The position numbers were made by a program, and so were the translations under genes. The notes beneath the pieces were generated by a model, which saw only the letters and a list, made by a program, of their open reading frames with translations, was not told where the DNA came from and did no database searches. 64,000 bases of DNA, from contig CM055911.1 in assembly GCA_029582155.1 (NCBI GenBank), forward strand, positions 49,622,901 through 49,686,900. Reading direction: 5' to 3'. Of this stretch, positions 37,106 through 48,427 are shown piece by piece. The first letter of the stretch is position 1. Each line of letters begins with the position of its first letter. Source of the stretch: Panopea generosa (lineage: Eukaryota; Mollusca; Bivalvia; Adapedonta; Hiatellidae).

Positions 37106-37724
37106 TCAGCAACAACAAAACCAACACTTTTGAGATACAGGGACTGAACCTTTTCACATACGAGAACTTTTCTAGATGTGCGATGTATGTAGATAATCAT
37201 AAATACATCTCTTCTCATGATTTGTAGTATTCTACAATGACCTAAAGGGAGCTTTTATGGATATGTTTATACATTTTATAGAAGTGCTGTGCTTTCTTAT
37301 TCGACATGTAAAACTATTCTAACTAGTTATCAACCGTACATACTCGGCCAATTCCGTCATTCTTTGGTATTAGATTAGGATCATTGGCGAGGTGGTCCGA
37401 ATGACTAGTCATAAGACTAGTTCATGGTTAAGTTACCCTTTTTGTAATATTTTGTTAAAAAGTTCAGAGACGGGTTTCTCTTTTCCTCATTTTTCTCAAG
37501 AACCAGTCTAGTTTCTAAATAATTCAACTCATTGAACGAAATTTATATGGACGGATGAACTGACAACTAACATTCTGGTGTATTCGACAATTCTATAGTT
37601 TCCACATGTCAATATAATAAAAAAGAATTGATTATTGTTCTTCATAAAGCAATAAAACAATAAACTTTACATTAAATTGTTTGTATTTTATTTTCCCCTC
37701 TGTTTAGTATAACAGTATATTTGC

Positions 37725-37925
37725 GTTGTTCAGAAGTAGAGGATCGGCCCCATGATTGGAGGGTCGTGGGTTCGAACCTCCGCTATGGCTATGTATGGTG
37801 TCCTTGAGCAAGACACATTTTCCGCATATACTTAGTACTGGTTATACCCACGACGACTTTAAGCGTGATTTGTCCAAGTTGGAATAACTTGTTTCACAAT
37901 CAAAGAAAAACAAATAAATTTAAAC
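37725..37925 (+). mobile_element. tRNA-derived SINE, family B (copy B)
   Basis: Same insertion as 1230-1440, carried along by the large duplication. B box 'gggttcgaacctccgc' intact. Confidence 0.75.
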
Positions 37926-38363
37926 TAAACTTTTAAACTAAGTTCTAGCATAACGGTATGTTGCTGACGTTTTCATCTGCTATCCGGGGATATATGGAAC
38001 ATACCCGGGATATTGGATATACCATATATGTATTCGATATCCAGATTAAAAGTTAACCCATCTCATAAGCACTGGGGCGAACCCATGTGGATTTATGCTA
38101 TGGAATGGTGCAAAAGATCGAAGGAAACGTGCCCGCCTTAGGTAACATTTTTCACACAACCGTTGCACTTTTTGCAAAAAAATATACCGGTTTTGAATGG
38201 TCACTTTATATATAACCGGTTATTCGTCTCTATACAGAGATTGCGTTCGACTTATTAAGGAAGTTGTCTGCAAAAATGTGTCCTGAAGCGGGCACTTTTC
38301 CTCAGTTTTTCGCACCACTCCATAGCATGTCACGTGGATTGCCACCGTGATAAGTAGTTGTCA

Positions 38364-38570
38364 TCAACGAGTTGGGTGTAACACCATGATAAAACATCCA
38401 GTTTTATAAGTGAAGGAAGACAATTTAGATATCTGAGTAGAAACAGGTTCCTTCCTCGAGTAACTGGCAAACTTTCTAACAAAAACTTTCTAAATCGAGC
38501 TTGGCTCAAATCTACCTTAGCGATCAACGGTGTATTGATCCTGAGAAGATAACAACACCATTTACATCAA
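38364..38570 (-). mobile_element. tRNA-derived SINE, family A, minus strand (copy B)
   Basis: Same insertion as 1878-2085; body words 'cgagtaactggcaaactttc' and 'gagttgggtgtaacacca' seen on +. Confidence 0.6.
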
Positions 38571-39046
38571 CTCAGTAAAAGAGAACTAATCGTATAATGT
38601 ATTATATCAGTGTTTATTACCAGTATGTAAACTTAAAACATCATTGAACTGAAATAGAGGGCGAGCGAATAGAGTATGGTGTCTACTTTGCATAATATTT
38701 ATCTACAATAGCTAGTACGAAAATTGCAGAATTAGTTCATAAAATACCTATTGTGTCGACTTCTATTTTGAGCAAAGTAAACACATAACTATGTATCATG
38801 AACCACAATAAGCTAAATGATAAGTGCTTCATTTGCATAAGGGGCGGTACGCTTCATTTGCATACTTACGCTCCTTATATGACCATTTCCATAATCACTC
38901 ACTTTAACACTTAAAACTGAGTTATAATATTCATTTATGTGTATTACGTTAACATACACTTGCAGCCTCCACACACCACACCCCACGTTGCATTTGGTGT
39001 TCTATTTTGTTAAACCTTTTCTTAAATTTCGATCACTTATAAAAAA

Positions 39047-39511
39047 ATGTCCTCTCAGGGCCATCGTGGATTGTTGAGAGATCTCGACAAGTTAATTGCA
39101 AAATTCATTATAGATCAAACGAAATGCGCAAATAGGTTTCCGGGTATTTATTCCCTTGTTTAGACAATTTAGATGTGCTAAGATGATACTTTTGTTAATT
39201 CACATTATTGTTTTAACTAAGATTTATATAGAAGGATTGGAGTTACCTGTGAAAATGAATTATTGGGCAAACAAATAAATGATAACATCAAACAACTGTC
39301 AAAATGACACACTTATCGTTATAAATAACATATCCGCAAAGCTATATATGAAAATGGTCACGAATTATCTACAAAAGTATTCAAGGAAGGAACCACTGAA
39401 AAACTTATTGAACCTGATGTAATGAAAACATTGTCAGAGTGTAATAATCTTAATTCGCTCAAACTGTTATATCTTTCAACAAGTACAAGTTGGGACATTC
39501 CCAGTAGATAA
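39047..39511 (+). pseudogene. Broken coding remnant with a plausible intron (unidentified)
   Basis: An ATG frame at 39047-39143 (starts MSSQGHRGLLRDLDKLIAKF) meets a donor G|GTATTT. An acceptor 'taactaag' leads to 39222-39307 in matching phase (YRRIGVTCENELLGKQIND). That joins to 61 codons ending in TGA. After this TGA and an in-frame TAA seven codons on, the same frame stays open for 60 codons (39329-39508), including YENGHELSTKVFKEGTTEKL and MKTLSECNNLNSLKLLYL. The simplest reading is a decayed gene with two stops, or a frameshift near 39305. The family is not recognised. It lies in the segment missing from copy A. Confidence 0.4.
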
Positions 39512-39724
39512 ACTGGTATTTTAGTGTGAACAGGTGTGGTTCGGTGGTTTGATTGTAAACAAGAAATGTCACTGATTAGTGTCGCATGCCCCAATGGTCT
39601 GTGAAAATAAAAATATATGTTATAATAGGTAGCTATGTATCAATGAATATCTAGAATAATGGACTGACGTTTCAGACTAAGCATGCAATTTCATGTTTTT
39701 CTTTCACTTTTTCTATCATTCTTT

Positions 39725-41050
39725 CTTTAAAACATGACCTTGACATTTGCGTAACCTTGACCGTGACATCTGATGTAATGGTCTGGGTATTTCTACAGGT
39801 AGCTGCTGGTGACACCTCATCATGGCATGCTGATCACTTGTGACAAGCTATTGTAAAATCCCTCCATGTAAGACAAAGCAACAGACCAGAAATGAAATAT
39901 CAAACAAACTGAAATTGTGACCTAAGTGTGAGGTAAGGTTCTTGGTCTTAACATGACACGTCGTCATGTCATGTTAATCAATTAATAAATTGAGCCATGT
40001 GTTTTTTAAAACCATCCATGTATGAAAACATTACAGAACGGACTTGAAATCTCAAAAAGACTCTAAGTGTTGTCATACAAACTCAAAGTGTGATCTTGAC
40101 CTTTGAGGTACAGGTCTAGGTCTTACGTGTGCCACATCGTCGTGTCATCTTGATCAACTGAGCCAAATTAAAGACAAAGTTACAGACCAGAAACGCAATA
40201 TCAAACAAATTGAATATGTGACTTTGACCTTTTAATAAAGGTTCTGGATCTTACATGCGACACTTAGATCAACTAAGCCAAGTGTTTTTGAAATTTATTT
40301 ATTAGTGACAAAGTTACAAACCAGACACGAAGTCTCAAACAGACCAAGAGTGTTGTCAAACAAAGTTAAATTGTGACCTTGACCTTTGAAATGGGAGTCA
40401 GGATGTTAAGTGGGACACGTCGTCATGTTATGTTGATCATTTGTATAATTTATAAAATCCATCTCTGCATGACAAAGTTACAGGCCGAACATGAAATCGC
40501 ACACAGACTCAAAGTATTGTCAAACAAACTTAAAGTTTGACCTTAACCTTTGAGGTATGGGTGTTGGTTTTACTCTCAACACGTCGTCATGTAATGTTAA
40601 TCATTTGTAGCAAGTATTTATAAAATCCGTTTATGCATGACAAAGATACTGGTCGGACACGAAATCTCACACAGACTCGTAGTATTGTCAATGTATGAAC
40701 TTGACTTTTGAGGTACGGATGTGGGTCTTACTCGCGACACGTCGTCATGCTATGTTGATCATTTGTAGCAAGTAATAACAAAATTCAACTCTGCATGACA
40801 AAGTTACTGGCAAGACACGAAATCTCGAACGGACTCAAAGTGTTGTCAAATAAACTCAAAGTGTGACCTTGATCTTTGAGGTACGGGTGTGGGTTTTACT
40901 CGCGACTCGTCGTTACGTTACGTTGATCATTTGTAGTAATTAATAACAATATTCATCTATGCATGACAAAGGACGGCAGGACGGACGGACAAACGGATGC
41001 TGCGATTACTATATGCCACCCAAAATAATTTTTGGGGGGTGGGGGCATAA
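39725..41050 (+). repeat. ~160-bp tandem repeat array with terminal hairpin
   Basis: About eight units of roughly 160 bp. Each has 'gtgaccttgacctttgaggt', 'cacgtcgtcatgttatgttg', 'gcatgacaaagttac' and 'cacgaaatctc'. The array ends in GGAC repeats and a stem-loop at 41012-41048 ('tatgccaccc' against 'ggggtgggggcata'). Similar tracts are widespread in bivalve genomes as far as I know. No coding frame. Confidence 0.85.
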
Positions 41051-41184
41051 AAATACAACGAGTATGTTCTATGAGCATTGTTCTAGGTAATCGAAGGTAT
41101 TTTGGAAGTTAGAATGGTGTCTATTTGCTGGCAGATTCGTTAACGTTATGGGAGGTTCAAATAATGATTCAAAAACTCACTCAG

Positions 41185-43170
41185 AATTGTATGTGCCATT
41201 CTAGTCATCACAGCAGATTATATTAGCCATCCTAGCCATCACAGCAGATTGTTTGAGCCACCCTAACCATCACAACAGATTGTATGAGCCATCCTAGTCA
41301 CCATAGCAGATTATATGAGCCATCCTAGCCATCACAGCAAAGTGTATGAGCCATATTAGCCATCACAGCAGATTGTATAAGCCCTCATCACCATCACAGC
41401 AGATTGTATGAGCCATCCTAGCCATTGCATCAGATTGTATGAACCATCCTAGTCATTACAGCAGATTGTATGAGCCATACTAGCCATCACAGCACACTGT
41501 TTACGCCACCCTAGCCATCACAGCAGAGTGTATGAGCAATCCTAGCAATCACAGCAGATTATATGAGCCCTACTAGCTATCACAGCAGATTGTATGGGCC
41601 ATCCTATCCATTGCAGCAGATTGTATGAACCATCCTAGCCATTACAGCAGATTATATGAGCCATCCCAGCAGATTGTATGAGCAATCCTAGCCTACACAA
41701 CAAATCGTATGAGCCATCCTAGTAGATTGTATAAGCCATCCTAGCTACCAGAACAAATTGTATGAGTCATCCTAACCATCAGAGCAGATTGTATGAGTCA
41801 TCCTAGCCATCACCATATATTGTATGAGCCATCATATCAATAACAACAGATTGCATGATCCATCCTAGCTATCACAGCAGATTATATGAGCCCTCCTAGC
41901 CATCACAGCAGATTGTATGAGCCATCCAAGCTATCACAGCAGATTATATGAGCCCTTCTAGCCATCACAGCAGATTGTATGAGCCATCCTAGCAATCACC
42001 ACAGATTGTACGAGCCATCCTAGCATATCACGGCAGATTGAATGAGCCATCCTAGCAGACTGTATGAGACATCCTAGCCATCACAGCAGATTGTATGAGC
42101 CATCCTAACCATAAAATCAGAATGTATGTGTCATCCTAGCCATCACAGCAGATTATATGTGCCATCCTTGCCATCACAGTAGATTGTACGAGCCATCCTA
42201 GCCATCACAGAAGAATAAAATTATGAGCCATCCTACCCATCACAGTAGACTGTTTGAGCCATCCTAGCCTTCACAGCAGATAATATGAGCCGTTTTAACC
42301 ATCACAGCAGATTGTAAGAGCCATCCTTGCCTTCACAGCAGCTTATATGAGCCATCCTAACTATCAAAGCAGATTGTATGAGTCATCCAAACCATCACAT
42401 CAGATTGTATGAGCCATCCTAGCATTCACCACAGATTGTATGAGCCATCCTAGCCATCACAGCAGATTGAATGAGCCATCCTAGCTATCACAGCAGATTG
42501 AATGAGCCATCCTAGCAGATTGTATCAGCCATCCTAACCATCACCACAGACTGTAAGAGCCATCCTAGCCATCACAGCAGATTGAATGAGCCATCCTAGC
42601 AGATTGTATGAGCCATACTAACCATCACCACAGACTGTATGAGCCATCCTAGCCATCACATCAGAATGTATGTGCCATCCTTGCCATCATAGCAGATTGT
42701 ATGAGCCATCCTAGCCATCAAAGCAGATTGTATGAGCCATCCTATCCATCACAGCAGATTGAATGAGCCATCCTAGGAGATTGTATGAGCCATCCTAACC
42801 ATCACCACAGACTGTTTGAGCCATCCTAGCCATCACATCAGAAAGTATGTGCCATCCTAGCCATCATAGCAGATTGTATGAGCTATCCTTGCCATCAAAG
42901 TAGATTGTATGAGCCATCCTAACCATCACATCAGAATGTATGTGCCATCCTAGCCATCACAGCAGATTGTATGAGCAATCCTAGCCATCACAGTAGATTG
43001 TATGAGCAATCCTAGCCATCACAGAAGAATAAAATTATGAGCAATCCTACCCATCACAGTAGATTGTATGAGCCATCGTAGCCTTCACAGCAGATTATAT
43101 TAACCGTTTTAGCCATCACAGCAGATTGTAAGAGCCATCCTTGCCATCACAGCAGATTATATGAGCAATC
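41185..43170 (+). repeat. 31-bp minisatellite array 3
   Basis: About 60 units of the same 31-bp repeat as arrays 1 and 2. Multi-unit blocks recur (for example around 42440-42600, 42540-42660 and 42720-42850, each with 'cctagcagattgtatgagcc', 'accatcaccacagactgt' and 'catcagaatgtatgtgcc'), showing local amplification of several units at once. Confidence 0.95.
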
Positions 43171-43375
43171 CTATTCTTCAGATTATAAATGCCAACCTAG
43201 CCACCGCAACAGTTTATAGTAGCCATAGGAGAAATCCTAGCTATGACATCACATGATAGGAGCTATCCAAGCTATCAGAAAAGATTATAGAAGGCACTCT
43301 AGCAAATGTAGCCGCTTATAGGATCACAGTAGATAGTAAAAGCCATCACAGCCATGATAGCACGTTATCGGATCT

Positions 43376-43585
43376 GTGGTAGACATTGCAGCACATTATA
43401 GGAACCTTCGGTGTAGAGGAATGTGGTCCGTGAATGTCGATTCTAAAGATGCTGCTATAACGTTTGCGAGAGGCTTGTTATATAAATTGTGTTATAAGGG
43501 AAATAACTCGTATAGCTTTATTCCATATAGCTTCATTCACAGTTACTCAACCTGTATGTATCGTATGATTATACATTACAATTAA
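43376..43585 (+). other. 69-codon ORF paired with 3867-4076
   Basis: Same start, stop and length as in copy A. By eye about 12 codons differ in amino acid and about 8 differ silently. It has no recognised domain or signal sequence and is listed only because it stays open in both copies. Confidence 0.3.
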
Positions 43586-43692
43586 TGTCTACCGACTTCC
43601 TATAATAATGATAACAACACTCTATCGTGTTATATCTTTTGTTTCGATACCAACTGTATTCCATTTGGAATTCGTTAACTAAACACTCCAAT

Positions 43693-44005
43693 ACAGGATA
43701 CCACAACATGGTGTCAGAAATCATATTCAATTAATTTAAATCGATTATTTTACTAACATTGTACCATATATGGCCAAAAATGTGCACCTCTGCACAAGTA
43801 TGTCCATTTGTAACCCACTACATGTCTTTGGTAACTGTGGTTAGCTATGGTTACTTGCTATATATCTTTGGTAACTTTTCGTAACTGACTGTTTATTCAT
43901 TTCTCTTACAGGCATTTTGTCCATTTGTAACCCACTATATGCCTTTGGTAACTAGGGTTACTTACTATATGTTTTTGATAACTACAGCATTATTTGGTAT
44001 CCTGT
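43693..44005. mobile_element. MITE-like element with 11-bp terminal inverted repeats
   Basis: Left 'acaggatacca' and right 'tggtatcctgt' are exact inverted repeats 313 bp apart. Inside, a block with 'gtccatttgtaacccacta' and 'ctttggtaact' occurs twice (about 43807 and 43920). No target duplication is obvious. It lies exactly where homology to copy A stops. Confidence 0.6.
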
Positions 44006-44639
44006 CCTTAATAAGCACAGGAAGTTATTACATAATCTTATGTTAAATTGCCCTTCATTAGCACGAGAGTGTGATATTTGGCTCTCTGCAGCTGTACTGC
44101 CCTGGGGCAAAGACTATTTAGATCAATAATTTAAATAGCCAATAAAAATTAAACTTTTGATTGCACAGATACATGTAGGCTAAATGCTTTTAAAACCAAT
44201 CATAGTTAACTGAGGATTTCATAAGTGCACAGATACATATAGACTGAATGCTTTCAAAATCAACCATAGTTTTCTCAGGATTTTATAAGTGAGTTCAGAA
44301 AAAAATAATCAAACATTTCTGTTTTTTCAACATTCATTAAGTCCATATCTACTTCTTGTGTTACTTAATTCTTATTTAAATGAGATTATTATCTGTGTTT
44401 TAAGTGGTGGATTTAGTTATCTACATGTCGACAGGTGTTAAATTATAATATTTTAAAGATATTGTTGTTATTGTGATATCCATATAATTATGTTGTGCTG
44501 TACAGCTTAACAGAAGCACCAACATAAAACACTGTACAGATAGACGAGAGAAAATAGATAATACAATTGTTTTGTTAATTCTTCTTTTTTATATTTTAAT
44601 AGATGGATGCTTCTAAATAATTGAATAATTTCACACTAA
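44006..44639. other. Gene-free interval with a 65-bp direct duplication
   Basis: Two adjacent copies (44163-44227 and 44228-44292) share 'gcacagatacat', 'ctgaatgcttt'-type and 'aggattt' words. Otherwise plain AT-rich sequence. Confidence 0.6.
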
Positions 44640-45627
44640 CATCACACACAACATCATGAGCAGCAGCAGAATCATAACCATTCACACTAGCATCACACAC
44701 ATCATCATCAGCAGCAGTAACAGCAACATCACCATTCACACTAACATCACACATAGCATCATCATCAGCAGCAGCAACATAAACATTGACACTAACGTCA
44801 CACACTACATCATTGTTAATATATTCTTGTGGCGATGGTAGAGATTGACAACGCATCATGAGTTAAACAATGCCTTTATTACCAACACAATCCTTTTTTA
44901 GACGGAAACTAATTTTTAAGATATCAAATAGTAGCAGGATAGTGTTTACATTTAAAGTTGTGAATAAGACTAAGGTCACTACAATCATCAGTAGCAGCAA
45001 CATAACCATTCACACTAACGTCACACACTACATCATCATTAGCAGCAACATAACCATTCGGACTAACGTCACACACTACATCATCATTAGCAGCAACATA
45101 ACCATTCACACTAACGTCACACACTACATCATCATTAGCAGCAACATAACCATTCACACTAATGCACAAACTACATCAGCATCAGCAGCAACATAACCAA
45201 TCACACTAACGTCACACGCTACATCATCAGTAGCAGCAACATAACCAATCACACTAACGCCACACACTACATCATCATTAGCAGCAACATAACCAATCAC
45301 ACTAACGTCACACACTACATCATCATTAGCAGCAACATAACCATTCAATCTAACTTCACACACTACATCATCAGAACATAACCATTCACACTAACATCAC
45401 ACACTGCATCATCATTTACGACAGCTGAACACCACCATTCACACTATTATCATTAATCATCATCATCAGCAGCCGCAATACCACTTTCCACAATAACACT
45501 ACCTACAACAGCATCACCAATCACACTAATGCAGCAGCTGCAATATCACTATTCACACTAACATCACACATATCATTATCAGCAGCAACAACATAACCAT
45601 TCACAGTAATATCAAACATATCATTAT

Positions 45628-45660
<33 letters not shown>

Positions 45661-45766
45661 TAATACTATTCATACTTACATCACACATATCATCATTATC
45701 AGTAGCAGCAACAAAACCCATTCACACTAACGTCACATACATCATCATAATCATCAATATCATCCT

Positions 45767-45808
<42 letters not shown>

Positions 45809-46060
45809 TATCACTTTTCATACTAACATCACACATATCCTCATTATCAGCAGCCTCAACATAACCATTCACACTAACATCTCACACATCATCAGCAGCA
45901 GCAGCAGCAGCAATACCACTATTCATACTAACATCACACATATCACCATTATCAGTAGCAGCAACATAACCATTCACACTAACGTCACACACATCATCAT
46001 CATCAGCAGCAGCAATACCACTATTCATACTAACATCACACATATCATCATTATCAGCAG
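44640..46060 (+). repeat. 48-bp minisatellite with embedded (AGC)n, left part
   Basis: The unit is 48 bp, e.g. 'cattcacactaacgtcacac' then 'actacatcatcattagcagc' and 'aacataac'. CAG/AGC runs occur at about 45630-45658 and 45771-45806. Because 48 is a multiple of 3, frames stay open on both strands (16-residue repeats such as V-N-G-Y-V-A-A on -); these are repeat artefacts. The array continues after insertions at 53996-54110 and 56405-56760. Confidence 0.93.
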
Positions 46061-46611
46061 GGTATCAGGACATTTTGGCCCCTCAACATTTCGACCCCTT
46101 TTGCTTAAGACATTTCGACCACTCATTCAATTATCGGTTTATATAGGTTTGTGTAAAGGTTTTAGTGTGTAGGTGTCAGTTTATGATTGAGCACTCAAGT
46201 GTACCGCAAACATGTAGTCTTACAGTGTAAATTAAAAAACAAAAAATTCTTTTCTCCGAGTATTTATTTTGTTAATGTACCGATTATGTGTAAAATGACA
46301 AAACGCAGATAAATTTTTAAGATTTTATAAAATAATGTAAACTATATTAATATTTTTCTATTTAAAAGTATTCTAACAAAAATACATACTATTATCATAC
46401 AAAATACGATATCATTCAATTAAAAAAAAACACGCATATATATGACAAGTAATTATATACACTTATATACACGGTTTATTCATACTATTATCATATGAAA
46501 TACGATAACATTCAATTGAAAACATAACACGTATATATTACAATAAATTATGTACACTTATATACACTTTTTCAATTTAACTGTTTTTATTTTGGCACTC
46601 AACTAGTCACT

Positions 46612-46868
46612 TCACATGCCATAAACATCACCGATTCTCTTCAAGAAATCTTCACAAACTATCTCATGTTCATCATATTGGTCCCAGAGGTCCATTATCT
46701 TCGCGTCCATGTTGACGTATACTTGACACCGATTACGCCCAACAGCTGCCTCCGTCACCAGCTGCATTTGAATGTTGACAAGCATGGCCTCTCCCAGCAG
46801 CAAAGTCACGAGCACGTACATTGGAAGAGCAACACGTCCCACCTTCCCATTCAATCGTGGATGCCAAC
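46612..46868 (-). pseudogene. MULE transposase, C-terminal exon
   Basis: The minus-strand frame ends at TGA (46612-46614). It starts WHPRLNGKVGR, continues YVLVTLLLGEAMLVNIQ, and ends MDLWDQYDEHE then a short tail. The W-H-x-R-L-N motif followed by a helix with LL-x-x-EA and a late LWD-x-Y is typical of the region after the TNN-EGWH motif in animal MULE transposases (DDE transposases that move DNA elements). The splice acceptor would be 'ttttcat' where 'ttttcag' is expected, suggesting decay. Confidence 0.6.
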
Positions 46869-47061
46869 ATGAAAATAAACAAACATAACATTCGTTTATT
46901 AGCAATTCAAACACAATATATTTAACGTACACATACACACAGCTTTTATGTTGATCATAATGATTAATAATATCACATCGCCAAACGCTTTTAAATTACC
47001 TTTATTAACATATTTTATTATAAAGTGTTTTGTATTGCAATGCATAGTATCGTTTTATTAC

Positions 47062-47190
47062 GTCCTGCCGTGTCGTTGTTGGTGCGAATTTTCTGTCTGC
47101 AGACAGACCACTCATCTGGCGACCACAGGGAGCTCTCCAACCACTGACCATTGACATACTCGAATAGTTCCGTGAGAGGCTCATATTTTG
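47062..47190 (-). pseudogene. MULE transposase, penultimate exon
   Basis: Minus-strand codons give LFEYVNGQWLES, then WSPDEWSVCRQKIRTNND, ending at a donor C|GTAATA; the 193-bp intron leads to 46868. The F-x-Y-x-x-x-x-W and W-S-V-x-x-x-x-I-R-T-N-N-D motifs are hallmarks of the MULE C-terminal region. The residues after TNND do not match the usual E-G, so it is probably inactive. Upstream exons were not found. Confidence 0.6.
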
Positions 47191-47227
47191 ATGAAATTAA
47201 TTTAAAAGTTTAATATTGGAACCATGA

Positions 47228-47342
47228 TTGGATATATATATATATATATATATATATATTTCTTTTTTTAAAAAAAGTATATTGATACATTCTTTTAATT
47301 TGATAGAGATAGTCAGTCACTCAGTATATATATATATATATA
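47228..47342. repeat. (TA)n microsatellites
   Basis: Two TA runs (about 47228-47259 and 47324-47342) inside the MULE. Confidence 0.9.
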
Positions 47343-48088
47343 TCAATTTTACAAGAAAACTAAAATAGTTATACTCTTATGAGATGCCCAGATGATTGAC
47401 GTGGGGGGTGGGGGGATGGGGGTACTAACTAAGCGATATGTAGTGTATTCTCTAAAACCAAATGCCATGTTAAAAAAGTATGGTACTCCTTTTGACTGGG
47501 TGTATACAATAAGCAAGTGACAGGGTGATCAATTCCGGAGGCTTTTACATGTTGATAGATAATTAACCAAATGTACGCATTCAGAGATGCAGCCCTGGCT
47601 AATGTATTTTTAATGGTCCAGATGTGACTGTATAGGATTGAAGCGAGGCCTTTAAATAGAACAAGTTATATGAGAAGACAGTTTACGCAGGTATGCGAGA
47701 GGTTATAGATCGTAGGATACTTTGGAAGGTGGTTAGTTGCATTGTTTGATTGAGATAAGAGTTGGTGTTTAAATAGGAACTGATACAAAAATGGGGACGT
47801 GTGTTGAAATAGATTTATAAGCTGCATATGTGTTAATAGATTTCATTAAAGTTTAAATGACAGTTGTAACAATGTAAGAAATAAATATATATAGAAAATC
47901 CTGCTTTATGTGTTAATGATGTGCGATGGTGAAACATGTAAGAGGAGGGTAAGAAAAATGGTGTAGTGCGACCAAGGATCGACCCAGGAACGTCGCGGCT
48001 AAATACGAATAACAAGTAAGTGGATTTATTGCCGATTTAAACTTTTCAACTAGCGAGCTTTATAATTTTATATATTTACTGGGCGTGA

Positions 48089-48427
48089 AAATCTAAAAAA
48101 AAAAAAAGGGCAGAAATTAAAATCACGGCTGAAAATAATGCGAAGTACTTACAAAAATTTGATAGAACAGATGCAAAATTATTTAAAGAATGGGTAAATG
48201 AGATAAAAAAGATTAGTTATATAAAAAATCATCGAAATGAGATGAAAATAATGCTTTTGTATCGGAAGAGTGACGGTTTATTATCACAGTTTATTAAAAG
48301 ATATCTGAATAATCAAGAAAACAAAACATTTAGATTAGAATTAGGGTCACGATTTGGCGAAGTTCGACATATGTCTAACGCATTATTGTTATTAAGTAAA
48401 ATCAAACAATTAGAAAATAATAGATAG
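48089..48427 (+). pseudogene. Gag-like reading frame
   Basis: Open from 48089 to TAG at 48427 with no early ATG (first Met at 48242); an A run at 48094-48107 precedes it and may hide a frameshift. The translation contains LQKFDRTDAKLFKEWVNEIK and LLSQFIKRYLNN, recalling the F-x-G-x-x-x-x-F-x-x-W start of Ty3/BEL-type capsid domains. The region is only about 110 residues and lacks a zinc knuckle. Gag identity is tentative. Confidence 0.35.

Larger units (their letters stand above)
36620..43692 (+). repeat. Large repeat, copy B (complete in window)
   Basis: Direct-orientation partner of copy A (1-4187). It starts around 'gtctaataaagggcgataac' and ends at 'ccaataca', where a MITE-like element begins. 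It is longer than A because it keeps a ~1.2-kb segment (38850-40077), a longer 160-bp array and a longer 31-bp array. A short duplication 'gcttcatttgcata' at 38825 and 38849 brackets the point where A is missing sequence, consistent with a deletion in A. Confidence 0.85.

Noticed and set aside
44596-45721. Multiple 60-108-codon frames with 16-residue repeats on both strands
   Set aside because: The 48-bp repeat period keeps frames open without coding; both strands are equally open.
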